Shown piece by piece: positions 8,972-18,062 of a stretch of DNA of 64,000 nucleotides. Made by a program: the position numbers and the translations under genes. The notes beneath the pieces were generated by a model, which worked only from the letters and a program-made list of their open reading frames with translations, was not told the DNA's origin and searched no databases. Location of the stretch: contig JAFYAQ010000018.1 in assembly GCA_017540645.1 (NCBI GenBank), positions 1 to 64,000 of the forward strand. Reading direction: 5' to 3'. This DNA is from Oscillospiraceae bacterium (GTDB lineage: Bacteria > Bacillota > Clostridia > Oscillospirales > Oscillospiraceae). Every line of letters begins with the position of its first letter. Within the stretch, counting starts at the first letter, position 1.

Positions 8972-8990
8972 CGGATAAGGGAATAAGCGT

Positions 8991-9044
8991 ACCTCCGATA
9001 CCGGACGGGAATAGAATGGTCTATCTCGATCGGTTATCGGAGGT
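8991..9044 (+). promoter_or_regulatory. Hairpin that pairs the aspartokinase ribosome binding site
   Basis: ACCTCCGATA-CCG (8991-9003) is complementary to CGGTTATCGGAGGT (9031-9044) apart from a single bulged base. The 3' arm holds the GGAGGT Shine-Dalgarno site of the gene starting at 9053. A small inner ATAG/CTAT stem is possible. The structure could reduce aspartokinase translation unless it is opened by ribosomes, a ligand or a protein. This is directly visible complementarity; the regulatory role is inference. Confidence 0.6.
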
Positions 9045-9052
9045 TTTATCAT

Positions 9053-10021
9053 ATGTTGCTGGTTTTGAAATTCGGCGGCACGTCCGTGGCGGGCGTGGAG
9101 GGGGTGCGCACCGCGGCGTCCATCATCGCCGGGGCGGCCCGGGGCGGGGACCGGGTGGCGGCGGTGCTGTCGGCCCAGGGGAATACCACGGATGAGCTTT
9201 TGTCACGGGCGGCGGACTATAACCCCCATCCCCCGGCCCGGGAGCTGGATATGCTGCTCTCCACCGGGGAGCAGGTCTCCGTGGCCCTGATGGCCATGGC
9301 CCTGGAGGACATGGGGCTTCGGGCCGTGTCCCTGACCGGAGCCCAGGCGGGCATGGGCACGGACAGCGTACACGGGAATGCCCGGCTGCGGCGGCTCAGC
9401 CCTCAGCGGATGGAGCGGGAGCTTGCCGACGGAAAGATCGTGCTGATCGCCGGGTTCCAGGGCGTCAGCCCGGAGGGAGATATCACCACCCTGGGCCGGG
9501 GCGGGTCCGACACCACGGCGGTGGCCGCGGCGGCGGCCCTCCACGCGGACCAGTGCCGCATCTATACGGATGTGGACGGGGTATGCACCGCGGACCCCCG
9601 GGTGGTGCCCGCAGCGCGGAAGCTGCCGGTAGTGGACACGGGAGAGATGCACGTCCTGGCCGCCATGGGGGCGAAGGTGCTCCACGAGCGGGCGGTGGAG
9701 CTCTCCGAGCGCTTCGGCGTGCCGCTGGAGCTGCGCTCCACCTTCACCGACGCCCCCGGCACCGCCGTCCGCGCCCTGCCCCTGCCGGAGGGGGCCCATC
9801 GGCTGACCGCCGTCACCGCCCGGAACGGGCTGGTATCCCTGGTCGGCAGCGGTCTGCACACCCTGCCGAAGCTGGGGCCTCAGGCCCGGGCCGCCCTGGA
9901 GGGGGAGGGCATCGTCCCCGCGGCCTATCTCCAGGCGCCCCGGCGTCTCACCGTCCAGGTGGAGGCGGAGAGGGCAGACGACGCCGTGCGGGCGCTCCAC
10001 CGGCGGTTTTTTGAGGAATGA
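9053..10021 (+). CDS. Aspartate kinase with a single C-terminal ACT domain
   Basis: A 322-residue aspartokinase that phosphorylates L-aspartate, the first step to lysine, threonine, methionine and diaminopimelate. KFGGTS is at residues 6-11, the STGEQVS region is near 70-76, and [11 protein letters not shown] (146-156) and YTDVDGV (171-177) form the nucleotide and substrate sites. After the kinase domain (about residue 245) only some 75 residues remain, holding one ACT-like unit ([17 protein letters not shown]). Usual aspartokinases are about 400 residues with two ACT domains, so the first ACT unit seems absent. Feedback control may therefore be altered, or supplied by the ACT protein encoded upstream. 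The ribosome binding site lies in a hairpin. Confidence 0.9.
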   Translation: MLLVLKFGGTSVAGVEGVRTAASIIAGAARGGDRVAAVLSAQGNTTDELLSRAADYNPHPPARELDMLLSTGEQVSVALMAMALEDMGLRAVSLTGAQAGMGTDSVHGNARLRRLSPQRMERELADGKIVLIAGFQGVSPEGDITTLGRGGSDTTAVAAAAALHADQCRIYTDVDGVCTADPRVVPAARKLPVVDTGEMHVLAAMGAKVLHERAVELSERFGVPLELRSTFTDAPGTAVRALPLPEGAHRLTAVTARNGLVSLVGSGLHTLPKLGPQARAALEGEGIVPAAYLQAPRRLTVQVEAERADDAVRALHRRFFEE

Positions 10022-10028
10022 GCCGAAA

Positions 10029-10059
10029 AAATGACCGCGCCGAAACCGGCGCGGTCATG
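10029..10059 (-). terminator. Terminator of the TIR-like gene
   Basis: ATGACCGCGCCG / CGGCGCGGTCAT with a short AAAC loop, followed on the minus strand by TTTTTTCGG. It lies just beyond the stop at 10077 and just after the aspartokinase stop, so it may act on both strands. Confidence 0.82.
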
Positions 10060-10076
10060 GGTATCGAAAAAACGCT

Positions 10077-10793
10077 CTATCGGGCGAAGAACAGCAGCGC
10101 CAGGCCAAGCACCGCCAGCACCCCGACGGCAATGGCCAGCGCCAGGAAAAGCTTCCGGCGCCGTTTGTTCGGCGGCGTGGGCTCCGGATCCTCCGGAGAG
10201 ACTGGCTCTTCCGGGGCTTCCTCCTCCGGGACTTCCTCTTCCGGAGCGGCCTCTTCCGGCTCTGCGTCCTCCCGGACCTCCTCGGCCTCTGTCTCGGCCT
10301 CGGCCTCCGTCTCGGCGGCCGGCTCGGCCTCTCTCCGGGGCAGGGTCTGGGAGAGCAGGCCGCTCAGATCGGACAGAAAGCGCAGGGCCCCCATGTCCAG
10401 CGTCTGGGCCCCCTCCAGTTCCTCCGGCAGCTGGCTCAGATCCCGGGCGCAGGCGATAAAGCGGCGCTCCGGCTCGGCCGCGCTCAGCTCCCGAAAACGC
10501 TTCCAGAGAAAGCGGGCGGTGGGGTCCTGGGCGCCCTCGTCCCCCACGGCGGCGGCGATCATCACCTTTGACCCGCGGACCGCGTCGGCCATGGCCCTGG
10601 CCAGGATCTCCTCCGGCACATCCTTGGGCAGAGCAGAGGGGAAAAAGACCTTATATCCGCTGCCCACCAGTGCGCTCATCAGCTGCCGGAGGGCGGCGGT
10701 CTCCGGCGTCAGTGCGTCCGGGAGGCCCCGGGTGCAGAGAAAAATATCATAGTTCTCGTTCAAAAGATACGAGTAGTCCCTCTCCTTTGCCAT
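10077..10793 (-). CDS. Membrane-anchored TIR-like protein, probably catalytically dead
   Basis: A 238-residue protein. Residues 14-145 resemble a TIR domain: NYDIFLC strand A, GYKVFFPSALP, SKVMIAAAV, then FIACARD and LPEELEGAQTLDM, as in clostridial TIR proteins. In NAD-cleaving TIR domains a catalytic Glu stands directly before the conserved Trp; here the segment is RFLWKRF, with Leu96 before Trp97, so the acid appears lost. An acidic Glu/Pro linker (about 157-208) leads to NKRRRK and one C-terminal transmembrane helix (215-236). It would be tail-anchored with the TIR part in the cytosol. Alternative starts at 10802 and 10817 are possible; the one used has AAAGGA 8 nt upstream. Confidence 0.6.
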   Translation of the reverse strand: MAKERDYSYLLNENYDIFLCTRGLPDALTPETAALRQLMSALVGSGYKVFFPSALPKDVPEEILARAMADAVRGSKVMIAAAVGDEGAQDPTARFLWKRFRELSAAEPERRFIACARDLSQLPEELEGAQTLDMGALRFLSDLSGLLSQTLPRREAEPAAETEAEAETEAEEVREDAEPEEAAPEEEVPEEEAPEEPVSPEDPEPTPPNKRRRKLFLALAIAVGVLAVLGLALLFFAR

Positions 10794-10916
10794 TCGGATC
10801 ATCCTTTCCCCGTGCATTTTCTCCTGGGATTATAATAATCTTCAAAGAGCAAAACGTCAATCGCCAAATAATCCGCCGCCGAAAGAAAAAACTTTTTGGT
10901 TTCCATAATATTCTTC

Positions 10917-10945
10917 TTGACCTGCTTCGCCCTTTCTGTTAAGAT
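10917..10945 (+). promoter_or_regulatory. Sigma-A-type promoter for the acidic membrane protein
   Basis: TTGACC (10917-10922), a 17-bp spacer and TAAGAT (10940-10945), 41 bp upstream of the ATG at 10987. Confidence 0.7.
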
Positions 10946-10986
10946 AACATGCAGAAACCCATATTGTTTTTGGGGGAGGGATATCT

Positions 10987-11823
10987 ATGGCTTGGGGAAA
11001 GAAAAAGAAAGCCCAGGAAGAGGAATATGAGGACGAGTACGAAGACGAGTACGAGGATGAGTACGAAGACGAGTACGAAGACGAGTACGAGGATGACTAC
11101 GAGCCCGAAGAAAAGTCCGACAAAAAGCCCGACAAAAAGCGCGGCAAGAAGCAGGACGACGATTACGACGACGATGAGTACGAGGACGATGACTACGACG
11201 ACGATTTCGATGACGATTTCGAAGACGAGTATGAGCCCCGTAACCCCCTGAGGGGCGTTGTGCTGCTGTTTGGGATCCTTGCGCTGCTGTTCGCGGCTGC
11301 CGCCGGGCTGCTCTATCTGCGCCTGCAGGGAGCCGAGGCCAAGGTGGAAAAGCTGACCGCCGCGCTGACCACGGCCCAGACGGAGCTGTCCCGCATGCAG
11401 ATGGAGGCCGTTACGGCCACGCCCGCGCCCACGCCCCTGCCGGTGGCCACGCCCGAACCGCCTGTGGAGGCGCTGACCGGCCCGGAGACCGACGCGGAAC
11501 CCACGGCTGAGCCGGAAGCGACTCCGGAGCCCACTCCGGTGGCCCCCGCCCAGCCCAAGGATACCACCGATGAGATGCTGGCGGGCGCCGCCCGTCCCGC
11601 GGACGCGAACTGGCTGAACGAAGAGCAGACGGCCTATGCCAACTCCTTCATGGTGGCGGCCCACTGGGGCCCCGGTTTCGGCTGGACGGAGAATCTGGTG
11701 CTTTACCAGAACGACAAGGTGGCGGTCCTGGCCCAGGAGAACGGATGGTCCCTGATCCGCACGGCGAATGAAAAATACGGCTGGGTGGTAAGCACGCTGC
11801 TGACCGACAAGGCCCCGGCCTGA
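10987..11823 (+). CDS. Acidic-repeat single-pass membrane protein with SH3-like C-terminus
   Basis: A 278-residue protein of unknown function. A short basic start (MAWGKKKKAQ) is followed by six or seven tandem EYED units (residues 13-37), a basic DKKPDKKRGKK patch and a second Asp/Tyr-rich tract (57-84). One transmembrane helix (90-112), a short coiled coil (115-140) and a Pro/Thr/Glu linker (143-190) lead to a compact C-terminal domain with GWSLIRT and YGWVVSTLL. The pattern of that domain suggests an SH3-like cell-wall-binding fold. The acidic part should be cytosolic and the SH3-like part outside. GGGAGGG precedes the ATG by 7 nt. It is divergent from the TIR-like gene, which also carries an acidic tail and one membrane helix. 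Confidence 0.72.
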   Translation: MAWGKKKKAQEEEYEDEYEDEYEDEYEDEYEDEYEDDYEPEEKSDKKPDKKRGKKQDDDYDDDEYEDDDYDDDFDDDFEDEYEPRNPLRGVVLLFGILALLFAAAAGLLYLRLQGAEAKVEKLTAALTTAQTELSRMQMEAVTATPAPTPLPVATPEPPVEALTGPETDAEPTAEPEATPEPTPVAPAQPKDTTDEMLAGAARPADANWLNEEQTAYANSFMVAAHWGPGFGWTENLVLYQNDKVAVLAQENGWSLIRTANEKYGWVVSTLLTDKAPA

Positions 11824-11836
11824 GACCGATATCGAA

Positions 11837-11876
11837 CAAAAAACGAGTGACCGAAACGCCGGTCACTCGTTTTTTC
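11837..11876. terminator. Bidirectional terminator
   Basis: AAAAAACGAGTGACCG paired with CGGTCACTCGTTTTTT between convergent genes. T runs are present on both strands. Confidence 0.9.
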
Positions 11877-11888
11877 TGCTGTTTTTGA

Positions 11889-12797
11889 TTATTCCTCCCA
11901 AAGGACCGGCGGATATACGCCCCGGGCCTTCAGCTGGGCCACGGCGTTTTGCACCTCCGGCAGGTCCTCCCGGTAGGTGACCCCGTGCCAGGTCTCCTCG
12001 CAGGGGAGGACCCGGATCCGCGCCCGGCCCGCCTCCATCTCGGCGTTGGCCACGGAGGGGAGGAAGTACTCGGCCTTCAGGGGATTTTTGGGCAGTTCTT
12101 CCCGGAGGAAGCCTTCAAAGCGCCGGTCAAAGGCATCCATCATCTCCCGCTGGAAGCCCCAGAAATTCATGCTCACCAGCGTGTCCCCGGGCAGCTCCGT
12201 AAAGCGGACGCCGTCCTCGGTAAAGGCCGCGTTTTCGCCCCGCTTTTCGATGTGGGTCCGCTCCACGATGGAGCGCAGATAGCCCCCCTCGGCCCGGCAG
12301 ACGCCCCGGGCCACATGGCCGTTTTCCGTGACGGTGTTCCGCAGCCGGTAGGCCACCATGGCCTGCTCTCCCGGGGGCGGGGAGGAGCGGAGAAAATCGC
12401 TGAGAGCAAGGAAAGCGCCCCGGCCGTAAAAGTCGTCCGCGTTGATCACGGCAAAGGGCTCTTGGATCACATGGCGGGCGGCCCGGACCGCGTGGGCGGT
12501 GCCGAAGGGCTTCACCCGGCCCTCGGGGACGGCAAAGCCCGCGGGCAGATCCTCCATCTCCTGATAGACATAGCGGACCTCCATCCGCCGCTCCACATGG
12601 GGCCCGACGATGGAGCGGAATTCCGCCTCTTTTTCCTTTTTGATGATGAAGACCACCTTGCCGAAGCCGGCTTTCCAGGCGTCGTACAGGGAGAAATCCA
12701 TGATGATCTCCCCCCGGTCCCCCACGGGGGTGATCTGCTTGGGACCGCCGAAGCGGCTGCCCATCCCGGCGGCCATGATGATAAGTGCGGGCTTCAT
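11889..12797 (-). CDS. Sugar-phosphate nucleotidyltransferase-like protein
   Basis: A 302-residue protein of the GT-A nucleotidyltransferase fold. The N-terminal nucleotide-binding signature is [13 protein letters not shown] (residues 9-21), and INADDFYG carries the metal-binding aspartates. The NTP and sugar are not evident; UDP-sugar pyrophosphorylase-like activity is plausible. Its ATG at 12797 overlaps the TGA of galE in ATGA, so the two genes are translationally coupled and probably act in the same nucleotide-sugar supply for envelope glycans. Twelve upstream codons (start 12857) lie inside galE and are unlikely to be used. Confidence 0.85.
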   Translation of the reverse strand: MKPALIIMAAGMGSRFGGPKQITPVGDRGEIIMDFSLYDAWKAGFGKVVFIIKKEKEAEFRSIVGPHVERRMEVRYVYQEMEDLPAGFAVPEGRVKPFGTAHAVRAARHVIQEPFAVINADDFYGRGAFLALSDFLRSSPPPGEQAMVAYRLRNTVTENGHVARGVCRAEGGYLRSIVERTHIEKRGENAAFTEDGVRFTELPGDTLVSMNFWGFQREMMDAFDRRFEGFLREELPKNPLKAEYFLPSVANAEMEAGRARIRVLPCEETWHGVTYREDLPEVQNAVAQLKARGVYPPVLWEE

Positions 12798-13819
12798 TTC
12801 TCTTCTTCTCCGTAGCCGTTGGGATTGTGGCTCTGCCAGTTCCAGGAGTCGCGGCACATGTCCTCCAGATCCAGCTCCGCCTTCCAGCCCAGGAGCTTCT
12901 CGCTCTTGGAGGGATCGGCGTACACTACGGCCACATCCCCGGGGCGGCGGGGGGCGATCTTGTAGGGGAGGGGCTTGCCGGTGGCCTTTTCAAAGGCGTG
13001 GACCATGTCCAGCACGCTGTAGCCCGTGCCGGTGCCCAGATTGAACACATGGGTGCCCCGGTGCTCGGCCATATACTGCATGGCGGCCACGTGGCCCTTG
13101 GCCAGGTCCACCACATGGATGTAGTCCCGGACGCCGGTGCCGTCGGGCGTGGGGTAGTCGTTGCCGAAGACGTTCAGGTGGTCCCGGCGTCCGGCGGCGG
13201 TCTGGGTGATAAAGGGCATCAGGTTGTTGGGGATGCCCCGGGGATCCTCGCCCATGAGTCCGCTGGGGTGGGCCCCCACGGGGTTGAAGTAGCGCAGCAG
13301 CATCACGCTCCACTCCCCGTCGGCCTTGGCGGTGGAGCGCATGATCTCCTCGCACATGAATTTGGTCCAGCCGTAGGGGTTGGTGCAGCCGCCGGTGCGG
13401 CTCTCCTCGGTCAGGGGCATGGTATTGTCCTGGGAGTACACCGTGGCGGAGGAGGAGAAGAGGATGTTTTTCACGCCCCGATCGCCCATCACCTCCATAA
13501 GGGTCATGGTGGAGTCCAGATTGTTGCGATAGTAGCGCAGGGGCTGCTCCACGCTCTCGCCCACCGCCTTCAGTCCGGCAAAGTGGATGGCGCAGTCAAA
13601 GGAGTACTGATCAAAGATCCGGTTCAGGGCGTCCCGGTCCCGGATATCCGCGTTGTAAAAGGGGACGGCTTTGCCGGTCAGCTTTTCTACCCGGCGCAGG
13701 CTCTCGGGGCTGCTGTTCACCAGATTGTCCGCCACCACCACGCTGTGGCCCGCCTCCAGAAGCTCCACGCAGGTGTGACTGCCGATATAGCCGGTGCCGC
13801 CGGTGACAAATACGTTCAT
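12794..13819 (-). CDS. galE: UDP-glucose 4-epimerase
   Basis: A 341-residue extended short-chain dehydrogenase that interconverts UDP-glucose and UDP-galactose (or the N-acetyl forms) with bound NAD. The Rossmann motif GGTGYIGSH is at 7-15, Ser122-124 lies in FSSSATVY, and the YxxxK catalytic pair is Tyr148/Lys152. Length and ends are normal. The start at 13819 has GGGAGGA upstream; the longer ORF start at 13852 ([11 protein letters not shown]) would overlap that site. It heads a two-gene operon with the nucleotidyltransferase. Confidence 0.95.
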   Translation of the reverse strand: MNVFVTGGTGYIGSHTCVELLEAGHSVVVADNLVNSSPESLRRVEKLTGKAVPFYNADIRDRDALNRIFDQYSFDCAIHFAGLKAVGESVEQPLRYYRNNLDSTMTLMEVMGDRGVKNILFSSSATVYSQDNTMPLTEESRTGGCTNPYGWTKFMCEEIMRSTAKADGEWSVMLLRYFNPVGAHPSGLMGEDPRGIPNNLMPFITQTAAGRRDHLNVFGNDYPTPDGTGVRDYIHVVDLAKGHVAAMQYMAEHRGTHVFNLGTGTGYSVLDMVHAFEKATGKPLPYKIAPRRPGDVAVVYADPSKSEKLLGWKAELDLEDMCRDSWNWQSHNPNGYGEEEK

Positions 13820-13888
13820 ACGTGCTTCCTCCCATAGCTGTTTCAAAGGCATTCTGCCGCGGCGTCCGGCCGCGGCGTATATATAGTA

Positions 13889-13917
13889 ATTTTAACCGAA
13901 TTGGCCTGCGGAGTCAA
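13889..13917 (-). promoter_or_regulatory. Sigma-A-type promoter for galE
   Basis: On the minus strand: TTGACT (13912-13917), a 17-bp spacer and TAAAAT (13889-13894), 70 bp upstream of the galE start. Confidence 0.65.
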
Positions 13918-14039
13918 TTGCCGGAAGCAAAAAGGAAGACCGGGATGTTCAAGAAAAATTCATGCTTTTCCCCGGCAAAAATGCTATAGTATAAAATAGA
14001 AAATTGTTGCCGGGTGCATGCCGGGAAAGATGGTCTGTC

Positions 14040-17000
14040 ATGACACAATTCAGCGTAAAAAAACCCTATACCGTTTTTGTGGCCGTGGTGGCGGTCCTGA
14101 TTTTCGGCATCATCTCCTATCTGCGGATGGTGCCGGATCTGCTGCCCAACATGGACTACCCCTATATCGTGGTGGTGACCACCTACCCCGGCGCGGTGCC
14201 GGAGGAGGTGGAGTCCGCAGTGACGCGGCCTCTGGAGCAGTCTCTGGCCACCATCAACAACGTGAAGACCATCCAGTCCACCTCTGCGGAGAACTACTCC
14301 ATGCTGATGATGGAGTTCGAGGCCGAAACCAACATGGACAGCGCGGTGGTGGACATTCTCCAGTCCACCCAGCTCCTGGCCGCCAACTGGGATGAGAAGA
14401 TCAGCGCCCCCAACATTATCCGCATCAACCCCAATATGATCCCGGTTATGGTGGCGGGGGTGTCCAGCGCCGACATGGACCGCTATGAACTGGCGGACTT
14501 TGCGGAGAAGACCCTGATCCCCGCCCTGGAGGGCACCACGGGACTGGCCAGCGTGACCACCGGCGGACTGGTGGAGCGGACGCTGACCGTGGAGATCAGC
14601 GAGGAAAAGCTGGACGCCATGAACGAGCGCCTGGAGGAGGCCATCAACAAAAAACTGGACGAGGCCCGGCAGGAGCTGGAGGATGCCCAGGAGGAGCTGG
14701 ACGAGGCCCAGGCGGCGGTGAACGCGGGCACGGCCCAGCTGGTAAACGCCCCCTCGGCCATGACCGGGGGCCTGGGCAAGAGCGCGGACCGCTTTGAAGA
14801 ACTGCTGGAGAGTGCCGGGGATACGGCTACCGCCCTGGCTACCGCCCAGACCACCCGGGCTACGGTGGAACAGCAGCTGGAGGAGGCCCGCGCCCAGGCC
14901 GAAGAGCAGCACCGGCAGGCCGCGGAACTGGACGGCCAGGTCCGGGAACTGAATGACGAAATGAATCTTTACCGGCAGGCCATGGGGCCGGAGCTGGATG
15001 CGCTGGACGACGCGACCCCCCTGCGATCCGAAGAGGCGGCGCTGCCGGAGGAGACCATCGCGGCGCTGGAGGCCAGGGGCTGCAACACCCTGGGAGCGGT
15101 GCGGATGCGCAGCTCCATGGCGGAGGCCCAGCTGGCCGTGGTCACAGCCCAGCGGGACACCGCCCAGGCCACCGCAGACGCGGCGGACGCCCAGGTGGCC
15201 CAGCTGGAACAGCAGCTTATCGAGCTGGACGCCCTGATCGAACAGTTGGAGTCGGCTCAGTCCCAGCAGCTGGAGTCCATGGACGAGCTCCGGAAGCAGC
15301 TGGCCGCCCTGCCGGGAAAACTGGCCGCCGGGATCGCCCAGATGAGCCTGGCCGGGGGCCAGCTGGCCGTGGCCCAGGCGGGCATCCAGCAGGCCCAGGA
15401 GCAGATCACCTCCGCTCTGGACACCCTGGAGGAGCAGCTGGCCGCCGCCATTGACCTGGCGGATATGCACGCCATCATCACCCTGGACATGCTGACCGGG
15501 CTGCTGACGGCCCAGGATTTCGACATGCCCGCGGGCTACGTTTACGACGACAAGGGAAACAGCGTGGTGGTTTCCGTGGGCAATGGCATTGCCGGGGACG
15601 CGGAGCTGCGCGGGCTGCCCCTCTTTGACCCGGGGGTGGAAGGCATAGAGCCCATTTTGCTGGAGGACGTGGCGGAGCTGGTTTACGCCGACAACAGCGG
15701 CGAGATCTATGCCTCCCTGAATGCCCAGGACAGTCTGATCCTGATGTTCTCCAAGCAGTCCAACTTTGCCACCGCCCAGTGTTCACGAAACCTGCGGGAT
15801 ACCTTTGCCCGGCTGGAGGAGGAATACCCCGGGCTCAGCTTCAGCCCGCTGATGGATCAGGGGGATTATATCTACCTCATCCGGGACAGCATCCTTTCCA
15901 GCCTGGGCTGGAGCGTGGTCTTCTCGGTGCTGACGCTGCTGCTGTTTCTGGGAGACTGGCGGCCCACGGTGATCACGCTGATGAGCATTCCCATCAGCCT
16001 GCTGACCACCCTGACGCTGATGTACTTCATGGGCGTATCCATCAATATCATGTCTTTGTCCGGCCTGGCGGTGTCGGTGGGTATGCTGGTAGATAACTCC
16101 GTGGTGGTCATAGAGAACACCTACCGGCTCCGCTCCCTGGGGGAGAACAGCATGAAATCCGCCGTATCCGGCGCCCGGCAGGTGGCCGGGGCCGTGGCGG
16201 CCTCCACCCTGACCACCGTGTGCGTGTTCATCCCCATCGCCTTTTTGAGCGGCACCACCAAGGAGCTGTTCACCGACATGGTGCTGACCCTCTCCTTCGC
16301 CCTGGTCGCCAGTCTGGTGGTCTCCCTGACGCTGGTGCCCGCTGCGGCGGGCAAGCTGCTGGAAAAGGCCCGGAGACGGAGCGGGAAGAACGCCTTTGAA
16401 CGCCTGATGCCCGCCTACCGGCGGAGCGTGATGTGGGCCGTGGGACACAAGGCGGTAGTGTTGCTGCTGGTGGTCGTGCTGCTGTTCGGCAGCGGCGCGC
16501 TGGTGCTGGCCCGGGGCTATACCTTCATGCCGGAGATGGAGATGAACCAGATGCTGGTCTCTCTGACCATGCCGGAGGACTCCTCCTTCGCCGAGACCGC
16601 CGCCATGGCCAACGCCGCCGCGGAGCGGATGCTGACCGTGGACGGGGTGGAGACCGTGGGCGGCGCCATCACCGACAGCGCCACGGGCTTGGATCTGACG
16701 GCCTTTTCCATGGGCGGGGACGTGACCTTCTATGTGCTGCTCCGGGAGCGGGGTCCCAAGGTGAAGGAAGTGGCCAAGGGCATCAGCGAGGCCTGCGCGG
16801 ATCTTGCCTGCACCGTGAACGCGGACTCCAACTCCATCATGAGTTTTATGATGTCGTCCATTTCCGGCTCCGGCATCACCGTGCGCCTGTTCGCCAACGA
16901 CCTGGATGTGCTGCGCCGCAGCGGCGACCGGGTGGCGGCGGTGCTGTCCACCGTGGAGGGCGTGGGCGAGGTCCAGGCCGGGGAGGAGGAACCCACTCCC

Positions 17001-17987
17001 GAGATCCATATCACCGTGGACAAGGAAGAGGCGGTGAGAAACGGCCTGACCGTGGCACAGGTGTACATGCAGGTGGTCTCCGCCATCCGGGGCAGCGCCC
17101 GGACGGGGGACTTCCAGGACGACGGCAAGACCTACACCCTGTCCGTGGAGCTGAAGGACAAGAGCGAGATCAACCGCCGGATGCTGGAGGAACTGGAATT
17201 TCCCGTGACCCAGCGGGACAACACGGTGAAGACGGTCCGGCTTTCGGACATCGCGGAGCTGACGGATACCCAGAGCCTGACCACCATCAGCCGCACCGAC
17301 CAGCGCCGGTATCTGGATGTGACCGCCGAGGTGCTGGAGGGCTATAATATCACCAAGGTCACCGACGCCGCGGAGGCAGCTCTCGCCGCCGAGACGCTGG
17401 AAGAGGGCGCCCGCCTTCAGTTCACCGGCGAGCGGGAGAACATCATGAGCGCCCTGAAGGATCTGCTGCTGATGCTGATCGTGGGCGTCATCCTGGTCTA
17501 CCTGGTGATGGTGGCCCAGTTCCAGAATCTGAAGGCGCCCTTCATCGTCATGTTCGCCGTGCCCCTGGCCTTCACCGGCGGCTTTTTGGGCCTGCTGGCG
17601 GCCGGGATGGAGATCAACGTCCTGAGCATGCTGGGCATGATCATGCTGGTGGGCATCATCGTCAACAACGGCATCGTGCTGGTGGACTACATCAATCAGC
17701 TGCGTCTGGGCGGCATGGAGCGCACCGAGGCCATCGGTGAAGCGGCAGTGACCCGGCTCCGGCCCATCTTGATGACCAGCATCACCACCATCCTGGGCCT
17801 GGTGGTCATGGCCATGGGTCGGGACGAGGCCAGCTCTCTCCTGCAGCCCCTGGCGGTCACCTGTATCGGCGGCCTGACTTACGCCACTTTCATGACTCTC
17901 TACGTGGTGCCGGTCATGTACGATATCTTCTCCAAAAAGGAGCTCTACCAGGTGGCCGAGGAGGACCTGGAGCTGAGTACGAAGTAA
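14040..17987 (+). CDS. RND-family efflux permease with coiled-coil insertion
   Basis: A 1315-residue AcrB/MdtB-type (HAE-RND) permease for proton-driven export. The first transmembrane helix is near residues 12-30, and PNMDYPYIVVVTTYPGA is the porter-domain start. The helix bundle 2-6 follows near 615-800, with VGMLVDNSVVVIEN as a conserved motif, and the second bundle is at the C-terminus (GMIMLVGIIVNNGIVLVDYI). Residues about 190-480 are an Ala/Glu/Gln-rich coiled-coil hairpin inserted in the first periplasmic loop, making the protein 250-300 residues longer than AcrB. No adaptor or outer-membrane gene is adjacent, as expected for a monoderm. The ATG at 14040 has only a weak GGGAAAG upstream. 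An extended -10 element (TGCTATAGT, 13982-13990) may drive it. Confidence 0.92.
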   Translation: MTQFSVKKPYTVFVAVVAVLIFGIISYLRMVPDLLPNMDYPYIVVVTTYPGAVPEEVESAVTRPLEQSLATINNVKTIQSTSAENYSMLMMEFEAETNMDSAVVDILQSTQLLAANWDEKISAPNIIRINPNMIPVMVAGVSSADMDRYELADFAEKTLIPALEGTTGLASVTTGGLVERTLTVEISEEKLDAMNERLEEAINKKLDEARQELEDAQEELDEAQAAVNAGTAQLVNAPSAMTGGLGKSADRFEELLESAGDTATALATAQTTRATVEQQLEEARAQAEEQHRQAAELDGQVRELNDEMNLYRQAMGPELDALDDATPLRSEEAALPEETIAALEARGCNTLGAVRMRSSMAEAQLAVVTAQRDTAQATADAADAQVAQLEQQLIELDALIEQLESAQSQQLESMDELRKQLAALPGKLAAGIAQMSLAGGQLAVAQAGIQQAQEQITSALDTLEEQLAAAIDLADMHAIITLDMLTGLLTAQDFDMPAGYVYDDKGNSVVVSVGNGIAGDAELRGLPLFDPGVEGIEPILLEDVAELVYADNSGEIYASLNAQDSLILMFSKQSNFATAQCSRNLRDTFARLEEEYPGLSFSPLMDQGDYIYLIRDSILSSLGWSVVFSVLTLLLFLGDWRPTVITLMSIPISLLTTLTLMYFMGVSINIMSLSGLAVSVGMLVDNSVVVIENTYRLRSLGENSMKSAVSGARQVAGAVAASTLTTVCVFIPIAFLSGTTKELFTDMVLTLSFALVASLVVSLTLVPAAAGKLLEKARRRSGKNAFERLMPAYRRSVMWAVGHKAVVLLLVVVLLFGSGALVLARGYTFMPEMEMNQMLVSLTMPEDSSFAETAAMANAAAERMLTVDGVETVGGAITDSATGLDLTAFSMGGDVTFYVLLRERGPKVKEVAKGISEACADLACTVNADSNSIMSFMMSSISGSGITVRLFANDLDVLRRSGDRVAAVLSTVEGVGEVQAGEEEPTPEIHITVDKEEAVRNGLTVAQVYMQVVSAIRGSARTGDFQDDGKTYTLSVELKDKSEINRRMLEELEFPVTQRDNTVKTVRLSDIAELTDTQSLTTISRTDQRRYLDVTAEVLEGYNITKVTDAAEAALAAETLEEGARLQFTGERENIMSALKDLLLMLIVGVILVYLVMVAQFQNLKAPFIVMFAVPLAFTGGFLGLLAAGMEINVLSMLGMIMLVGIIVNNGIVLVDYINQLRLGGMERTEAIGEAAVTRLRPILMTSITTILGLVVMAMGRDEASSLLQPLAVTCIGGLTYATFMTLYVVPVMYDIFSKKELYQVAEEDLELSTK

Positions 17988-18004
17988 CAGAAAGCCATCA
18001 TAAA

Positions 18005-18043
18005 AAAGACAGGCCGCCGGTTGCGAAAACCGAGCGGCCTGTC
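18005..18043 (-). terminator. Terminator of the LCP gene
   Basis: GACAGGCCGC (18008-18017) pairs with GCGGCCTGTC (18034-18043), with an inner CGGTT/AACCG stem; the minus strand continues into TTTTTTAT. It also follows the RND gene stop. Confidence 0.8.
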
Positions 18044-18062
18044 CGTTTGCCGAAAGTATCAT

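Noticed and set aside
11020..11100. Short regular repeats that could suggest a CRISPR array
   Set aside because: They are contiguous 12-bp coding repeats without spacers, in frame within a membrane protein gene. No CRISPR array or cas gene was seen in the window.
15783..18062. Very long minus-strand ORF (759 codons) antisense to the RND gene
   Set aside because: His/Gln/Gly-rich translation without domains, typical of the complementary frame of a GC-rich gene.
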